From contig NZ_FTPB01000004.1 of NCBI RefSeq assembly GCF_900155595.1, forward strand, positions 744,001-808,000: a stretch of DNA of 64,000 nt, given 5' to 3'. Made by a program: the position numbers and the translations under genes. How positions within the stretch are numbered: position 1 is the stretch's first letter; every line of letters starts with the position of its first letter. Shown here in pieces: positions 53,619 to 63,879 of this stretch. Under the pieces are notes generated by a model. That model made no database searches, was not told the origin of the DNA, and worked only from the letters and a program-made list of their open reading frames with translations. The DNA comes from Actinomyces mediterranea. Its GTDB lineage: Bacteria; Actinomycetota; Actinomycetes; Actinomycetales; Actinomycetaceae.

Positions 53619-54674
53619 TCAGGCGCGCACTGCGCCAGTATTGGGGGTTGGTGTCGGTTGAGATGATTCAGGTCGCCTCTTCGAGCGCCATTCCTTCCAC
53701 GCGGTGACCACCGACGGGGCCACCACCGATGCGATGAGGAGCAGACCGGTGATCATCACGAGGACGACCTCCGGAATCCGGTTGAGGCGGAGGGCGTAGT
53801 TGAGGACGCCGACCGTGAAGACACCGCAGACGGAGCCCCAGATGGAGCCCTTTCCGCCGAAGACCGATACGCCGCCGAAGACGATCGCGGCGATGACGGT
53901 GAGTTCGAGGCCCTCGAGATTGTCGGATTTGGCCGCCGAGTAGCGCAGGGTCCAGAAGATCCCCGCGATGGCGGACATGAATCCCGATAGGATCAGTGCG
54001 ATGAGGCGCGATCGCTTCGTGTTGATACCGACGAAGCGGGCAGCCTCTTGGGAGTATCCCAGCGCGAAGAGTCCGCGCCCGTAGGGGGTCTTGTTGAGCA
54101 GGATCCAGAATGCGAGGACGAAGACGATGAGCGGGATGACGACATAGGGGATGCCGGTGCTTCCGAAGGATCCGGTGACGAAGGACGTCGCCCATTCGGG
54201 GAATGCCGATATCGACTGATCGCCGATGACGACCAGCGCCAGGCCCCTGTACAGGGCGAGTGTGCCGATGGTGACCGCGAGCGCGGGCAGGCCGACATAT
54301 GCGGTCATTGCAGCATTGAACGCCCCGCAGACGATGCCGATAGCCAGGCAGATGAAGATCGTCACCCACAACGGCGTTCCCGATTGGATGAGGACGCCCA
54401 TCGAGGCCGAGACGAGTCCGGCGATCGATGCGACCGACAGGTCGATATCCGCATTGATCATGACCAGCGTCATCGACAGCGCCATGAGGAGCGTCGCCGT
54501 GACGTCGAGCGTGAGGTACGTGAGTGTGCGGGGCTGGCCGAAGCGGGGCACGAAGATCAGTGCGAGGATGATCGCCGCCGCCAGGATCAGCACCATTTTT
54601 ACATCGCGCGATGCTGCGATTCGCGACATGAGATCGCTTTTCGGGCGGGAGACGGTAGTGGTCGGGGTGCTCAC
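53619..54674 (-). CDS. rhaQ: Rhamnose ABC transporter permease
   Basis: 351 residues, about ten membrane helices, RbsC/RhaQ family (LVMINADIDLSVASIAGLVS near the first third, and a VIAAIVFGGVSVFGGKGSIW loop that contacts the ATPase). Basic N- and C-terminal tails. Overlaps the preceding permease gene by four bases. RhaP and RhaQ labels could be swapped, because the two are paralogues. Confidence 0.9.
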   Translation of the reverse strand: MSTPTTTVSRPKSDLMSRIAASRDVKMVLILAAAIILALIFVPRFGQPRTLTYLTLDVTATLLMALSMTLVMINADIDLSVASIAGLVSASMGVLIQSGTPLWVTIFICLAIGIVCGAFNAAMTAYVGLPALAVTIGTLALYRGLALVVIGDQSISAFPEWATSFVTGSFGSTGIPYVVIPLIVFVLAFWILLNKTPYGRGLFALGYSQEAARFVGINTKRSRLIALILSGFMSAIAGIFWTLRYSAAKSDNLEGLELTVIAAIVFGGVSVFGGKGSIWGSVCGVFTVGVLNYALRLNRIPEVVLVMITGLLLIASVVAPSVVTAWKEWRSKRRPESSQPTPTPNTGAVRA

Positions 54675-55690
54675 TGTGCCCCTCCTTGCTTTCGTAGCGC
54701 CTCTTTGCGGCGGATGGTGGAGACACGGTCCATGACGATGGCGACGATGATGAGGGCGCCGACCACCGCTTTCTGCCAGAATTTGTCCACTCCGACCGCG
54801 GTGAGCGCCGATGTGATGGTGTTGAGGAGAAGCGCGCCTATGGCCGCGCCGTAGGCGATGCCGACGCCGCCGGTCATTGCGACGCCGCCGACGACGCAGG
54901 CCGCGACGATGTCGAGTTCCATGCCGGTGCCGGTCGTTGCGCCGACCGAGTTGAAGCGCGAGGCGTATAAGACCCCGCCGAGGCCGACGAGGGCGCCGTT
55001 GGCGACGAATGCCGCGAAGACGCGTTTGGCGACGGGGATACCGTAGACCGCTGCGGCCTCGCGATCAGAGCCGATCGCGTAGAGGTCGCGGCCCGATCGG
55101 GCGAAGCGCTGGTACAGCGACACGATGACGATGACGACCACGGCGAGCAGGGTGAGGACGGGGAAGCCGAAGAGCGTTGCGACTCCCAGATCACCGAAGG
55201 CCTGAGGACGGTCGCCCGCGAAGTACTGGGTCGATCCGGCCCACCAGTTGAGCGCCCCTCTGAATACGTAGAGGGTTCCCAGGGTGATGACCATGGCCGG
55301 CACTTTCGCCTTCGTCACCAGTACCCCGTTGATCGCGCCGAGCAGGGCCCCCAGCAGTGTGCCCGCGATGAATACGACGATGATCGGCATGGAGTCGGAG
55401 GAGGCGAAGAGGACTCCTGTGAAGAAGGCGGAGAAGCCCAGGATCGACCCGACGGACAGGTCCACGCCCTCGGTGGAGATGATGAGGGACTGTCCGGCCG
55501 CCATGAGCATGGCGATCGTCGCATTGAGGAAGAGGTCTTTGACGCCCTGGGAGGTCAAGAAGCGCGGGTTGATCACCCAGGTGATGATGATGAGTGCGAT
55601 GAGGGCGACGATGACCGGCATTTCGCGGATGCCGAATATGCGCTTGAGGCGGGCCAGCACGGTGGGCCGCGCGGTGTCAGTGGTAGTCAT
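54671..55690 (-). CDS. rhaP: Rhamnose ABC transporter permease
   Basis: 339 residues, RbsC family, paralogous to the next gene (ISTEGVDLSVGSILGFSAFF; ATPase-contact loop VAACVVGGVAMTGGVGIAYG). Together they form the heterodimeric membrane channel. Overlaps the ATPase stop and the next start by four bases each (ATGA). Confidence 0.9.
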   Translation of the reverse strand: MTTTDTARPTVLARLKRIFGIREMPVIVALIALIIITWVINPRFLTSQGVKDLFLNATIAMLMAAGQSLIISTEGVDLSVGSILGFSAFFTGVLFASSDSMPIIVVFIAGTLLGALLGAINGVLVTKAKVPAMVITLGTLYVFRGALNWWAGSTQYFAGDRPQAFGDLGVATLFGFPVLTLLAVVVIVIVSLYQRFARSGRDLYAIGSDREAAAVYGIPVAKRVFAAFVANGALVGLGGVLYASRFNSVGATTGTGMELDIVAACVVGGVAMTGGVGIAYGAAIGALLLNTITSALTAVGVDKFWQKAVVGALIIVAIVMDRVSTIRRKEALRKQGGAQ

Positions 55691-57201
55691 GATGCCGCCT
55701 TCACATGGTCGGTAGCCGCGGTCATTACGTTCTCCGCATTCGCCTCGTCTCGCGAGAATTCACCCGTCACGACGCCCTCGCACATGACGATCACACGATC
55801 CGCCATTCCCAGGACTTCGGGCAGCTCGGAGGAGATCATGACGATCCCGACTCCGGACTGGGCGAGTGCGGACAAGAGGCGGTGCACTTCTGCTTTGGTC
55901 CCGACGTCAATGCCGCGCGTCGGTTCGTCCACGATGAGGATCCGCGGATCCGTGGCGAGCCACTTGGCGAGGACGACTTTCTGCTGGTTGCCGCCCGACA
56001 GTGAGGAGACGGGCTCGCGTTGGCTCGCGGTCTTCACCTCGAGTTTGCGCGACCATTCAGCTGCTGCCTCGGCCTCGTTCTTGGCGCTGATGATGCCCCA
56101 CGTGGCGAGCTTGTTGCGAAGGGTGAGCGCGGTATTGCGCAACACGGACAACTCCATGACGAGTCCCTGTTTGCGCCGGTCCTCGGGCACGAAGCCCAGG
56201 CCCGCTTTAATGGCGGCGGTGGTGTCGCCCAGTTTGAGGGGCTCGCCGAAGACGTTGACGCCGCCGGCATCGACCGAGTCGATGCCCATGATCGCGCGGG
56301 CGACTTCGGACCTGCCCGCACCGACGAGTCCCGCGAGGCCGACGATCTCACCCGCGTGCACCTCGAAGGAAACATCGCGGAAAACGCCGGTCCGGGTCAG
56401 GCCGGTGACCGTGAGGATCGTGTCGCCGATCTCTGCGTCGAGTTTGGGGAAGAGCTGTTCGACATCGCGACCGACCATGTCGCGCACGAGTTCGGCGTTA
56501 TTCGTCTCGGAGAGCATACGCGTCGAGACATAGCGCCCGTCCCGCATGATGGTGATCCGATCGCACAACTCGAAGATCTCTTCCATTCGGTGAGAGATGA
56601 ACATGAGCGCCGCGCCCCGGTCCCTCAAGGACTTCGCGATCGTGAAGAGGCGCTCGACCTCGTGTCCGGACAGCGCTGCAGTGGGCTCGTCCATGATGAG
56701 CACTTTGGCGTCGAGGGAGATGGCTTTGGCGATCTCCAGGATCTGCTGATCCGCGATCGACAATCCCTCAGCGGGGCGCGCGGGATCGATATCGACTTCC
56801 AGTCGATCGAAGAGCTCCTGTGCGTCTTGGCGCATCTTCGCGTGGTCGATCATATTGAGCGCGCCGGTGGGCTGGCGCCCGATGTAGATATTCTCCGCGA
56901 CCGACAGATCGGGGAAGAGGGTGGGTTCCTGGTAGATGACGGAGATGCCCGCGGCCTTGGATTCGGCCGGGCTGTGGAACGAAACGGGCTCGCCGTTGAC
57001 GAGGACTTCGCCGGCGTTGGGCTGATGGATTCCGGCTAGTACTTTAACAAGCGTGGATTTCCCCGCCCCATTTTCTCCCGCGAGAGCATGAATCTCGCCG
57101 GGGTACAGCTCGATGCACCCGTCCCCCATGGCGACGAAGTTCCCGTACTTCTTCACTGCATGGCGGACTGAGATAATCGGCTGAATAGCTTCGCGTTGCA
57201 C
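55687..57201 (-). CDS. rhaT: Rhamnose ABC transporter ATP-binding protein, double domain
   Basis: 504 residues from a GTG at 57201 preceded by GGAGGTGG; longer frames run into the control region. Two ABC domains: the first with Walker A GENGAGKST, signature LSIADQQILEIAKAI and Walker B VLIMDEPTAALS; the second with a degenerate P-loop (LAGLVGAGRSEVARAIMG) and signature LSGGNQQKVVLAKWL plus DEPTRGIDVGTK. This is the sugar ATPase layout (RbsA/MglA/RhaT). Energises rhamnose import; first gene of the operon. Confidence 0.93.
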   Translation of the reverse strand: MQREAIQPIISVRHAVKKYGNFVAMGDGCIELYPGEIHALAGENGAGKSTLVKVLAGIHQPNAGEVLVNGEPVSFHSPAESKAAGISVIYQEPTLFPDLSVAENIYIGRQPTGALNMIDHAKMRQDAQELFDRLEVDIDPARPAEGLSIADQQILEIAKAISLDAKVLIMDEPTAALSGHEVERLFTIAKSLRDRGAALMFISHRMEEIFELCDRITIMRDGRYVSTRMLSETNNAELVRDMVGRDVEQLFPKLDAEIGDTILTVTGLTRTGVFRDVSFEVHAGEIVGLAGLVGAGRSEVARAIMGIDSVDAGGVNVFGEPLKLGDTTAAIKAGLGFVPEDRRKQGLVMELSVLRNTALTLRNKLATWGIISAKNEAEAAAEWSRKLEVKTASQREPVSSLSGGNQQKVVLAKWLATDPRILIVDEPTRGIDVGTKAEVHRLLSALAQSGVGIVMISSELPEVLGMADRVIVMCEGVVTGEFSRDEANAENVMTAATDHVKAAS

Positions 57202-57222
57202 GCGACCACCTCCACACTGAGG

Positions 57223-57273
57223 TTGAAACGATTCATTGTTTTGAGTTTGACATGCGTCATGCGGCGCTGTCAA
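57223..57273 (-). promoter_or_regulatory. Promoter and operator of the rhamnose transporter operon
   Basis: On the minus strand TTGACA (57273-57268), 18 bases, then CAAACT (57249-57244). The operator TTGAAACGATTCAT (57223-57236) covers the expected start point. Confidence 0.65.
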
Positions 57274-57314
57274 CACCAGGAACGCTTCCCCGGGCGATCT
57301 GTGACCAAGTTGAG

Positions 57315-57328
57315 ATGAATCGTTTCGC
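57315..57328 (+). promoter_or_regulatory. Second operator, on the repressor side of the divergent region
   Basis: ATGAATCGTTTCGC matches 12 of 14 positions of the perfect operator at 52422. It lies about 135 bases before the repressor gene and 92 bases from the other operator, allowing autoregulation or looping. Confidence 0.55.
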
Positions 57329-57461
57329 CATTGGAGTCGAACTGACGGCACAGACCCACCCGAGCGCACCGCCCCCCGCCACGGCAGGCAGACGCCTGAC
57401 TGTTCGCACAAGTAATGACAGAATTGGCCACAAGCAGCGGTTTCCACGAAAGGTCTAAGCA

Positions 57462-58655
57462 GTGCCACGCGCATCAGCAATGAGTCGACAGGTCGATACC
57501 GCCTCCCGGACTCTCGCAGGCAATGAGAAAACACCTCCCCCCTCCACCCAGAAGGCACCGGGCGTCAAAGATGTTGCGGCCCTCGCGGGAGTGAGCGTCG
57601 GATCCGTCTCCAATGTCATCAACGGACGCGGAACAGTGCGCAACGATGTGCGCCAGCGCGTCGAAGACGCAATCGCCGCACTGGGATACGTCCCCAACCC
57701 GACCGCACAGGCGCTGAGGAGGGGAGTGTCTCCCCTCGTCGGAGTCACCGTCTTCGATCTGACGAATCCCTTTTTCATGGAGGCCGCTGCGGGAATGGAG
57801 CAGCGCCTGCGAGAAGACGGCTGCGTCATGTCCCTCGCCTCAACCAATTCCAACGTCGACACCGAGGCGACGGTGCTGCGCGCCCTCGCCGGACAAGCGG
57901 TGCGCGGAATCCTCCTCACCCCCGCCGACTCCGACCTCGACGTCGCCCATGAACTCGTCAAGCGCGGCGTGTCCATCGTCCTCTTCGATTCGCCCGACAC
58001 TCCCGAAGACATGTCGGCGATCAGTATTGACGACCGCGCCGGAGCCTCGCTCGCCATCGAGCACCTCCTATCCCTGGGGCACCGCCGCCTCCTCTTCGTC
58101 AACGGCCCCTCGTCCGTGCGCCAATCGCGCCAGCGCCTCCTCGGAGTGCAGGACGCCATCCACCAGTGGCGCTCGCGCCCCGACTACGACGCCGAGTCCT
58201 CGCCCATCGTCCTCGATGTCGCGGAGGTCACGGACTTCACCGCCGAGGCCGGTCGGGCGCATATGCGCCGTATTCTCGCCGACGCCGGGGTCAACGCCAC
58301 CGACCCCCGTAGTGGTGACACCAGGCCCTCATCCCCTCCCCCCGCCTCCTTGCCCGCGGACTTCCCCACCGCAGTGTTCTGCGCCAACGATCTGCTCGCA
58401 TTCGGCGTCATGAGCACCCTGCGCGACGCCCGCATTTCGATCCCCCGCGATATCTCCCTCGTCGGATTCGACGACATCGCCCTCGCCGCGCAGATGCCCA
58501 TCCCCCTGACGACGATCCGCCAGCCCATGAGGGAGTTGGGGCGAGAGGCCGCAGACCTGCTGCTCGCATCGTCCGCGCGCGAGGCGACAATCGTTCATCG
58601 CAAGTTCTACCCGAATCTGGTCATCCGCCAATCAACCGATTCCCCATCCCGCTGA
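57462..58655 (+). CDS. LacI-family repressor of the rhamnose regulon
   Basis: 397 residues (GTG 57462, AAAGG upstream; ATG 57480 possible). The helix-turn-helix spans about 30-55 ([20 protein letters not shown]) with the hinge helix around [11 protein letters not shown], then a type I sugar-binding fold ([70 protein letters not shown]). LacI proteins bind palindromes with a central CG such as the ATGAAACGTTTCAT sites found at the rhamnose promoters. Rhamnose or a derivative is the likely inducer (inference). Divergent from the transporter operon. Confidence 0.9.
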   Translation: MPRASAMSRQVDTASRTLAGNEKTPPPSTQKAPGVKDVAALAGVSVGSVSNVINGRGTVRNDVRQRVEDAIAALGYVPNPTAQALRRGVSPLVGVTVFDLTNPFFMEAAAGMEQRLREDGCVMSLASTNSNVDTEATVLRALAGQAVRGILLTPADSDLDVAHELVKRGVSIVLFDSPDTPEDMSAISIDDRAGASLAIEHLLSLGHRRLLFVNGPSSVRQSRQRLLGVQDAIHQWRSRPDYDAESSPIVLDVAEVTDFTAEAGRAHMRRILADAGVNATDPRSGDTRPSSPPPASLPADFPTAVFCANDLLAFGVMSTLRDARISIPRDISLVGFDDIALAAQMPIPLTTIRQPMRELGREAADLLLASSAREATIVHRKFYPNLVIRQSTDSPSR

Positions 58656-58743
58656 GGCTCTCCGCCCGTCCGCATGGGCGCCGGGTCGTCGGACGGGACC
58701 GTGGATCGTGTACGTTGAAGATCCACCCATCCCGAGGAGGATA

Positions 58744-59931
58744 ATGCTCTCCGAACCGCTCATCGATGATGAGTCGCCCTCCGTCCTCCTCACCCTCGTG
58801 TCCTCCGGCGGCGAATTGGGGTCGCGCACCCTCGCACGCGTTTTGTCCGATTGGGGGTTCCACCCCGGCATCGTCGGATTCGGCGGTCTGGGCTCCGAGC
58901 GCCGCGCCCGTGTCATCGGGCGGGTCATCATGGAGCGCACACGCGATCAGCGCTCCTGGCTCGCCCAGCGCCGCGGATGGCGACAGTTCTTCGATGCTCA
59001 AGTGCCCCGCCAGCCGGTCCTCGTCACAGTCGGATCGCAGCGCCGCATCACCTTCGCCGATCGGGGCGGTTACATTGACCTGACCGTCCCCGACCACGGC
59101 CTCGTCCCCGGATGGCACAGCGCGTGGATGCAGCCCCTCCATGAGGGCGATGTCCGTGCCCTCGGACTATCCGAGGGTGACACCGTCGAGTCACGTCCCT
59201 CGACGAACACCACCGGAGAAGTCCTCTACGCCGCGGGGCGCGTCCGGGCCGGTCAGCCGGTGTCCGTCGCCCTGCGGATCATCGGAGACGACGAGCGGGT
59301 GGGGATCGTATCGGATATCGACGACACCGTCATGGTGACGATGCTCCCCCGTCTGGTGGTTGCGGCGAAGCACTCCTTCGTCGATCGGGTCTCTTCGCGC
59401 GAAGCAGTCCCCGGGATGGCGGAGTTCCTCTCCGCCCTGGCGTCGACGCCGCTCAGCCGCGCGGGCAAGCAGCCGCACGCCCCCGTCGTCTACCTGTCAA
59501 CCGGCGCATGGAATGTCATTCCGACCGTCAGGGACTTCCTCCAGCGCCTCGACTACCCCCTCGGGGCATTCCTCATGACGGATTTCGGCCCGTCGAACAC
59601 CGGATGGTTCCGTTCGGGGCCAGAGCACAAGCGCAGAGAATTGCGCCGCCTCGCACGGATGCACCCGACAATGAAATGGCTCCTCGTCGGCGACGACGGG
59701 CAGCGCGACCCCGAGATCTACGCGGAATTCGCGCGAGAGTACCCGCACAATGTCGCAGGAATCGCGATCCGATCCCTCTCAGAGATCGAGCAGTTCATGT
59801 CGCACGGCACCTTCGAGTCGATGGTTCCCGATGCGCTGAGGACCGTGCCCGATTCGATTCCCGTGTGGTTCGGCTCCGATGGGCACGCGCTTGCCGCAGC
59901 CTCCGATGCGGCCGACCTCAACCTGGAGTAG
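58744..59931 (+). CDS. App1-like phosphatidate phosphatase domain protein (DUF2183)
   Basis: 395 residues from the ATG at 58744 (GAGGAGG three bases before ATA-ATG). N-terminal beta-rich region, then a HAD-like DUF2183/App1 catalytic domain: [11 protein letters not shown] holds the DxDxT nucleophile motif, [13 protein letters not shown] the second motif, [13 protein letters not shown] the lysine, and [17 protein letters not shown] the acidic motif. Yeast App1 dephosphorylates phosphatidate. In actinobacteria the substrate is untested. No membrane anchor visible. Confidence 0.9.
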   Translation: MLSEPLIDDESPSVLLTLVSSGGELGSRTLARVLSDWGFHPGIVGFGGLGSERRARVIGRVIMERTRDQRSWLAQRRGWRQFFDAQVPRQPVLVTVGSQRRITFADRGGYIDLTVPDHGLVPGWHSAWMQPLHEGDVRALGLSEGDTVESRPSTNTTGEVLYAAGRVRAGQPVSVALRIIGDDERVGIVSDIDDTVMVTMLPRLVVAAKHSFVDRVSSREAVPGMAEFLSALASTPLSRAGKQPHAPVVYLSTGAWNVIPTVRDFLQRLDYPLGAFLMTDFGPSNTGWFRSGPEHKRRELRRLARMHPTMKWLLVGDDGQRDPEIYAEFAREYPHNVAGIAIRSLSEIEQFMSHGTFESMVPDALRTVPDSIPVWFGSDGHALAAASDAADLNLE

Positions 59932-59942
59932 TCGACCGGGGG

Positions 59943-60638
59943 TCACTCGGCCGATTGAGCGTCCGTCGGCTCTTCTGATTCGGCTCCCTCGGCCTCGGCA
60001 CCGGATTGCTCCCCCGACCGAGCGGACTGTTCCGCGTCGCCCTCGTCATCAGTGTTGACCGCCACGCAATTCTTCGGCGCCCGGATCGGATCGCGCGAAT
60101 CAATGATGCGTTGAACATCGTCGGCGCTGAGCGGGCCGTCGTAGAAGTTGCCCAACAGCACCGTCACAGTGGTATCCGTCGACTCGGTGAGGACCACCTT
60201 CGAGCCGGGGAAGAAGCGGGCGACGGTATACGCGGCATCAACAGCATTCGGTCCGACGTCGATCTCTACCTTGCCCGGGTATTCGGACACCGCATTGCCC
60301 GGTTCCAGAGGCGTGTACCCCGCTGTGGAGAGCATAGCCGTCGCATCGGAGGCCAGACTTGGGCGCGATGTCGTATTGAGGATCTGGACTCTGATCCCCG
60401 CGGGATCCACAAGCGCGGTAGAGGTTGGACAGGGAACGTCCCCGGGCGCAGCGTACTTCACGGTGCGCGAGAACTCGTTGCCAATGGGGACGGGAACGAT
60501 TCCCGTGAGGACGAGAGCGGAGACGATCGCAACGACAACCAGGATCGCACCCGTCATGGCGAAAGTGAGGGCCTGACGGCGCTGACGGGCCTTGAGGAAC
60601 CGCTGACGCGGAGTGAGAGCGGGCATTTGTGACGTCAC
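59943..60638 (-). CDS. LytR_C-domain membrane protein
   Basis: 231 residues (GTG 60638; ATG 60626 possible). A basic N-terminus, one membrane helix (about 23-48), then an extracytoplasmic LytR_C domain (about 80-160: GIRVQILNTTSRPSLASDAT, then STAGYTP and TVTVLLGNFYDG). The acidic disordered tail (about 190-231) is rich in Glu, Ser and Ala. LytR_C domains accompany LCP wall-polymer ligases; here the domain stands alone, so an envelope role is likely but undefined. Convergent with the App1-like gene, 11 bases apart. Confidence 0.82.
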   Translation of the reverse strand: MTSQMPALTPRQRFLKARQRRQALTFAMTGAILVVVAIVSALVLTGIVPVPIGNEFSRTVKYAAPGDVPCPTSTALVDPAGIRVQILNTTSRPSLASDATAMLSTAGYTPLEPGNAVSEYPGKVEIDVGPNAVDAAYTVARFFPGSKVVLTESTDTTVTVLLGNFYDGPLSADDVQRIIDSRDPIRAPKNCVAVNTDDEGDAEQSARSGEQSGAEAEGAESEEPTDAQSAE

Positions 60639-60794
60639 AGGACAAACCTACTCGACTCCACTCGACTCATGCAGCCCTTGGCACGATTCGGCACCCATCG
60701 CCTGATCCGGCAGATGCATACTCTTCACGCTACCGTGGGAGACTCAAGCGGCGCGCTCCCCGCTTGACCGTCACCACCATGAGAAAGGACGACG

Positions 60795-61940
60795 ATGGCG
60801 TTCCTCAGCGACGACCTGCTCGCACGAATCCACGAACGTGCAGCCGCACACGACCTCGACAACACCTTCCCCGATGAGGACCTCGCGAACCTGCGCGACT
60901 CCGGGTACCTCACGGCATTCGTCCCCAAGGAGTACGGCGGCGCTGGCTTGACCCTCGAGGAGATCGCAGCAGAGCAGACTCGCCTCGCCAAGGCCGCCCC
61001 GGGGACCGCGCTCGGCATCAATATGCACCAGATCATCGTCGGTCTGGGGCGCCACCTCGTGCGCAATGGGAACCCCCGCGGCGAAGTCATTCTGCGCGAC
61101 GCTACCGCCGGTGAACTCTACGGTTTCGGCATCTCCGAACCCGGCAACGACCTCGTCCTCTTCGGGTCCATCACCACGGCAGAACCCGACGGCGAGGGCG
61201 GCTATTCCTTCACCGGCACGAAGGTCTTCACATCGCTCGCACCCGCATGGACACGTCTGATGACATTCGGCCGCGACGACTCGGGCGAGGACGGACCCCA
61301 CTCGGTGTTCGCCATCCTCAACCGCGAAGACGGCGGCTTCACGATCACAGACGATTGGGACACGCTCGGGATGCGCGCCACCCAATCGAATACGACCCTC
61401 CTGGAGGGGGCGCATATCCCCGCCGAGCGCATCCTCACCCGCTGCGAGCCCGGCCCGTCGAAAGACCCGGTCGTCTTCGGCATCTTCTCCCACTTCGAGA
61501 TCCTCCTCGCCGCGACCTACATGGGGATCGGCGAGCGCGCCGTCGAGGTCGCCGCCAAACATGTGAAGACCCGTCAATCGGTGAAGAACCAGACGGTGTA
61601 CTCCAATGACCCGGATATCCGCTGGCGCATCGCGGAGGCCGCGATCACCATGAACGCGGTCGGCCCGCAGATCCGCGAACTCGCCCGCGACGTCGAAGAG
61701 GGCGTCGATCGGGGCCCGATCTGGATGCCGCAGTTGTCGGCGGCGAAGAACGCCGCCGCGGAGGCGACGCTGCGCGCAGTCGAGCAGTCGATCCGCGCAT
61801 GCGGCGGCTCTTCCTACTACAACGGCCATGAGCTCTCGCGCCTGTACCGCGACGCACTGGCGGGCCTGTTCCAGCCCTCGGATCAAGAGTCGCTGCACGC
61901 CGCGTGGGCGAACGCCGTCCTCGGTCCGATCAGCGAGTAG
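60795..61940 (+). CDS. Acyl-CoA dehydrogenase
   Basis: 381 residues, GAAAGGACGACG before the ATG. FAD-dependent acyl-CoA dehydrogenase fold: FVPKEYGGAGLTLEEIAAEQ, GFGISEPGND (FAD/substrate loop), FTGTKVFTSLAPAW, and a C-terminal helical bundle with RACGGSSYYNGHELSRLYRD. The usual catalytic Glu position near 360 reads LYRDALAGLFQPS, so substrate class cannot be assigned. No electron-transfer flavoprotein or beta-oxidation genes are adjacent. Confidence 0.88.
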   Translation: MAFLSDDLLARIHERAAAHDLDNTFPDEDLANLRDSGYLTAFVPKEYGGAGLTLEEIAAEQTRLAKAAPGTALGINMHQIIVGLGRHLVRNGNPRGEVILRDATAGELYGFGISEPGNDLVLFGSITTAEPDGEGGYSFTGTKVFTSLAPAWTRLMTFGRDDSGEDGPHSVFAILNREDGGFTITDDWDTLGMRATQSNTTLLEGAHIPAERILTRCEPGPSKDPVVFGIFSHFEILLAATYMGIGERAVEVAAKHVKTRQSVKNQTVYSNDPDIRWRIAEAAITMNAVGPQIRELARDVEEGVDRGPIWMPQLSAAKNAAAEATLRAVEQSIRACGGSSYYNGHELSRLYRDALAGLFQPSDQESLHAAWANAVLGPISE

Positions 61941-62001
61941 TCGGACGGTCGGCGACAAGTCGCGCAGCTCGGCGAGCAGCTCGGCATGACGGGCACGTGG
62001 G

Positions 62002-62029
62002 CGCCCTCGTCAATCGACTGACGAGGGCG
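62002..62029 (+). terminator. Hairpin after the acyl-CoA dehydrogenase gene
   Basis: CGCCCTCGTCA (62002-62012) and TGACGAGGGCG (62019-62029) form an 11-bp perfect stem with a 6-base loop, 61 bases beyond the stop. T run absent. Confidence 0.6.
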
Positions 62030-62076
62030 TCCGCCGACTTTGGTGGGGTCGGACTTCGTGTCGGTGGTCGCGTGTC

Positions 62077-62385
62077 TTGCCGAAGTGGTCTGGTGTGGGG
62101 ATGGGCGAGGTGCTGGGAGTGTCTCCTCATATGATTCGGAGGTGGCTTCGCGGTCGTGGAGTGAGCGAACACAGTGGGACGAGCAACGGTGAGGCTGGTG
62201 GTCTGCAGGCGGAGAACAGGCGTCTGCTTCATAAGAATCGTGAGCTTCGCCGAGCCAATAAGATCACGAAAGCCGCGTCGGCTTTTCGCAGCCGAGCAGG
62301 TCGCCCCGGCCCGCGATGATCCGTTTCACCACTGAACATAAGGCTCCATGTGGCCTCTGTGTCAGTGTGGAGTCAGCGCCAAGAG
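62077..62385 (+). pseudogene. IS3-family insertion sequence remnant (orfA end and orfB start)
   Basis: An open stretch ends with LQAENRRLLHKNRELRRANK and ITKAASAF, the leucine-zipper end of an IS3 OrfA; the usual wording is ELRRENEILKAASAFFA. Its stop overlaps an ATG (62316) beginning MIRFTTEHK, like the start of OrfB, which degrades after about 20 codons and runs into the end of the next gene. The helix-turn-helix start and the whole catalytic domain are missing. Confidence 0.75.
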
Positions 62386-63821
62386 AATCGGTCCGGGGTG
62401 ATCTCGCCCTTGTCTCCGGTCATCCACCCGCTGCGCGACAGGGCGAAGGAGTGACCGGAAACAGTGTTCCAACAGGAGATGCCGTCCTCGGTCGCCGTGC
62501 ACGCCGAATGGCCGTTCACCGCGTAGCGACCATAGTCGAGGACTGCGGTGACATCCCCCGCGTCTCCTTGCGCGCAACTGTTCTGCGCGCCATCGGCGGT
62601 GGCGATGAGGACGCCCCCCTGCGCGCCGCCGCACGCCTCGTAGCCCGTGCCCGCCCAGTTCGTCCGATAGATCTGGCAGAGCACCCGGTCGCCGCCGAGG
62701 AGGCAGACGATGTTTCCGGAGGGGGCTCTGAACTGCCTCATGGTCGCAGCGGACGCCGGTGCCGGATACTTCACCTCGTCCTCGTCGGCTTCACTTCCCC
62801 GCGACTGGGCGGCGTCGGGCGTCGTCGGAGCTGAGGACTGCGCCGTCTGCGAGCCGGGCGAGGGCGACGGGGCCCGCTGTGTTCCGAATCCGTTGGTGAA
62901 GACGAAGGCCACCGCTATGAGGAGGATGACGGCGAGGGCGATGAGCGCGCCGAGCAGTCCGGCGAGCCACGAGCCGCCCTTCTTGGACCCGTCCTCGATA
63001 GCCGTTGGCGCCGATGCCGGGACACTGGAACGTGCGGGCGCCACGGCGGGGACCGGCGCATGAACCGGGGGCGTTGCTGCCTGTGACGTCGGAGTCCACC
63101 CCATCGGCTGAGTCTGACCGGCGAACGCCGAACCGGGGGCGGCCTGTGCAACGGCGGGCGACGGCCCGGCGGGGTCTATCGGAGACCATGAGAAAACGGA
63201 GTCGCCCGGCTCTACCGGGGCGCTTGCAGGCGCGGGGAAGACCGATGTCCGCTCCACAATCGGCTGTTCTCCCCCGGCGCCTGCCCTAGGCGCAGTCTCA
63301 ACCGCCGGGAGCACTGCGGTGCCACCGGCTGCGGCGGGCGAGAAGACCTCCGGTTCGAGGACCGTCGTCTCTTCAGCCCGGGGTGACGCGGATGTTTCGT
63401 GTCTGTCGGCGGCCTCCCCAGTTGCGGGGGTGTCCTCAGCCTGCGGGGTCTTTGCGATCCCCGGTGCGTCTGCGGCCCCAGCCGTCTCCCTGATCTCGGG
63501 GGCGCCCTCGTCGGCCTCGGGGTTCCGAGACGACGCAACTGCCTGCTGCGCGGTGTCCACCTGCGGATCTGCATCCGCCTGGGGCGGCGCGTCATCACGG
63601 GGCGTCGGCCCTGCTCCGGATCCTCTCACCGCGAGCGCGGCCGCAACCTGCGGATCCCCGAGGTTCTTCAACCACTCGAGCAGCCCCGGATACGCATTCG
63701 GATGCACGGCGACCTGCGCGCGCAACTCGGGGTTGTAGTAGGCAATGAGGCGCAGTTGCTCGGCGCTCGTCGTGGGGTCGGCTGCGGCGCGCGCAGCGTC
63801 CGGGATCTGCTGATTCGACAT
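62373..63821 (-). CDS. LRV-domain membrane protein with secreted C-terminal domain
   Basis: 482 residues. N-terminal cytoplasmic LRV-like module (about 5-65: AADPTTSAEQLRLIAYYNPE, LRAQVAVHPNAYPGLLEWL), then a long disordered Ala/Pro/Glu linker (about 70-270), one membrane helix (about 290-313) and an extracytoplasmic domain (about 355-482) with six cysteines (NIVCLLGGDRVLCQIY, YEACGG, NSCAQGD, HSACTATEDGISCWN). Similar proteins occur in Actinomyces and Bifidobacterium; function unknown. The stop codon abuts the IS remnant. Confidence 0.85.
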   Translation of the reverse strand: MSNQQIPDAARAAADPTTSAEQLRLIAYYNPELRAQVAVHPNAYPGLLEWLKNLGDPQVAAALAVRGSGAGPTPRDDAPPQADADPQVDTAQQAVASSRNPEADEGAPEIRETAGAADAPGIAKTPQAEDTPATGEAADRHETSASPRAEETTVLEPEVFSPAAAGGTAVLPAVETAPRAGAGGEQPIVERTSVFPAPASAPVEPGDSVFSWSPIDPAGPSPAVAQAAPGSAFAGQTQPMGWTPTSQAATPPVHAPVPAVAPARSSVPASAPTAIEDGSKKGGSWLAGLLGALIALAVILLIAVAFVFTNGFGTQRAPSPSPGSQTAQSSAPTTPDAAQSRGSEADEDEVKYPAPASAATMRQFRAPSGNIVCLLGGDRVLCQIYRTNWAGTGYEACGGAQGGVLIATADGAQNSCAQGDAGDVTAVLDYGRYAVNGHSACTATEDGISCWNTVSGHSFALSRSGWMTGDKGEITPDRFSWR

Positions 63822-63879
63822 CAGTGCTCCTCACGCTCGGGACTCTTCCACGATCCAGCCTAAACCGCGGCGGGCGAAC

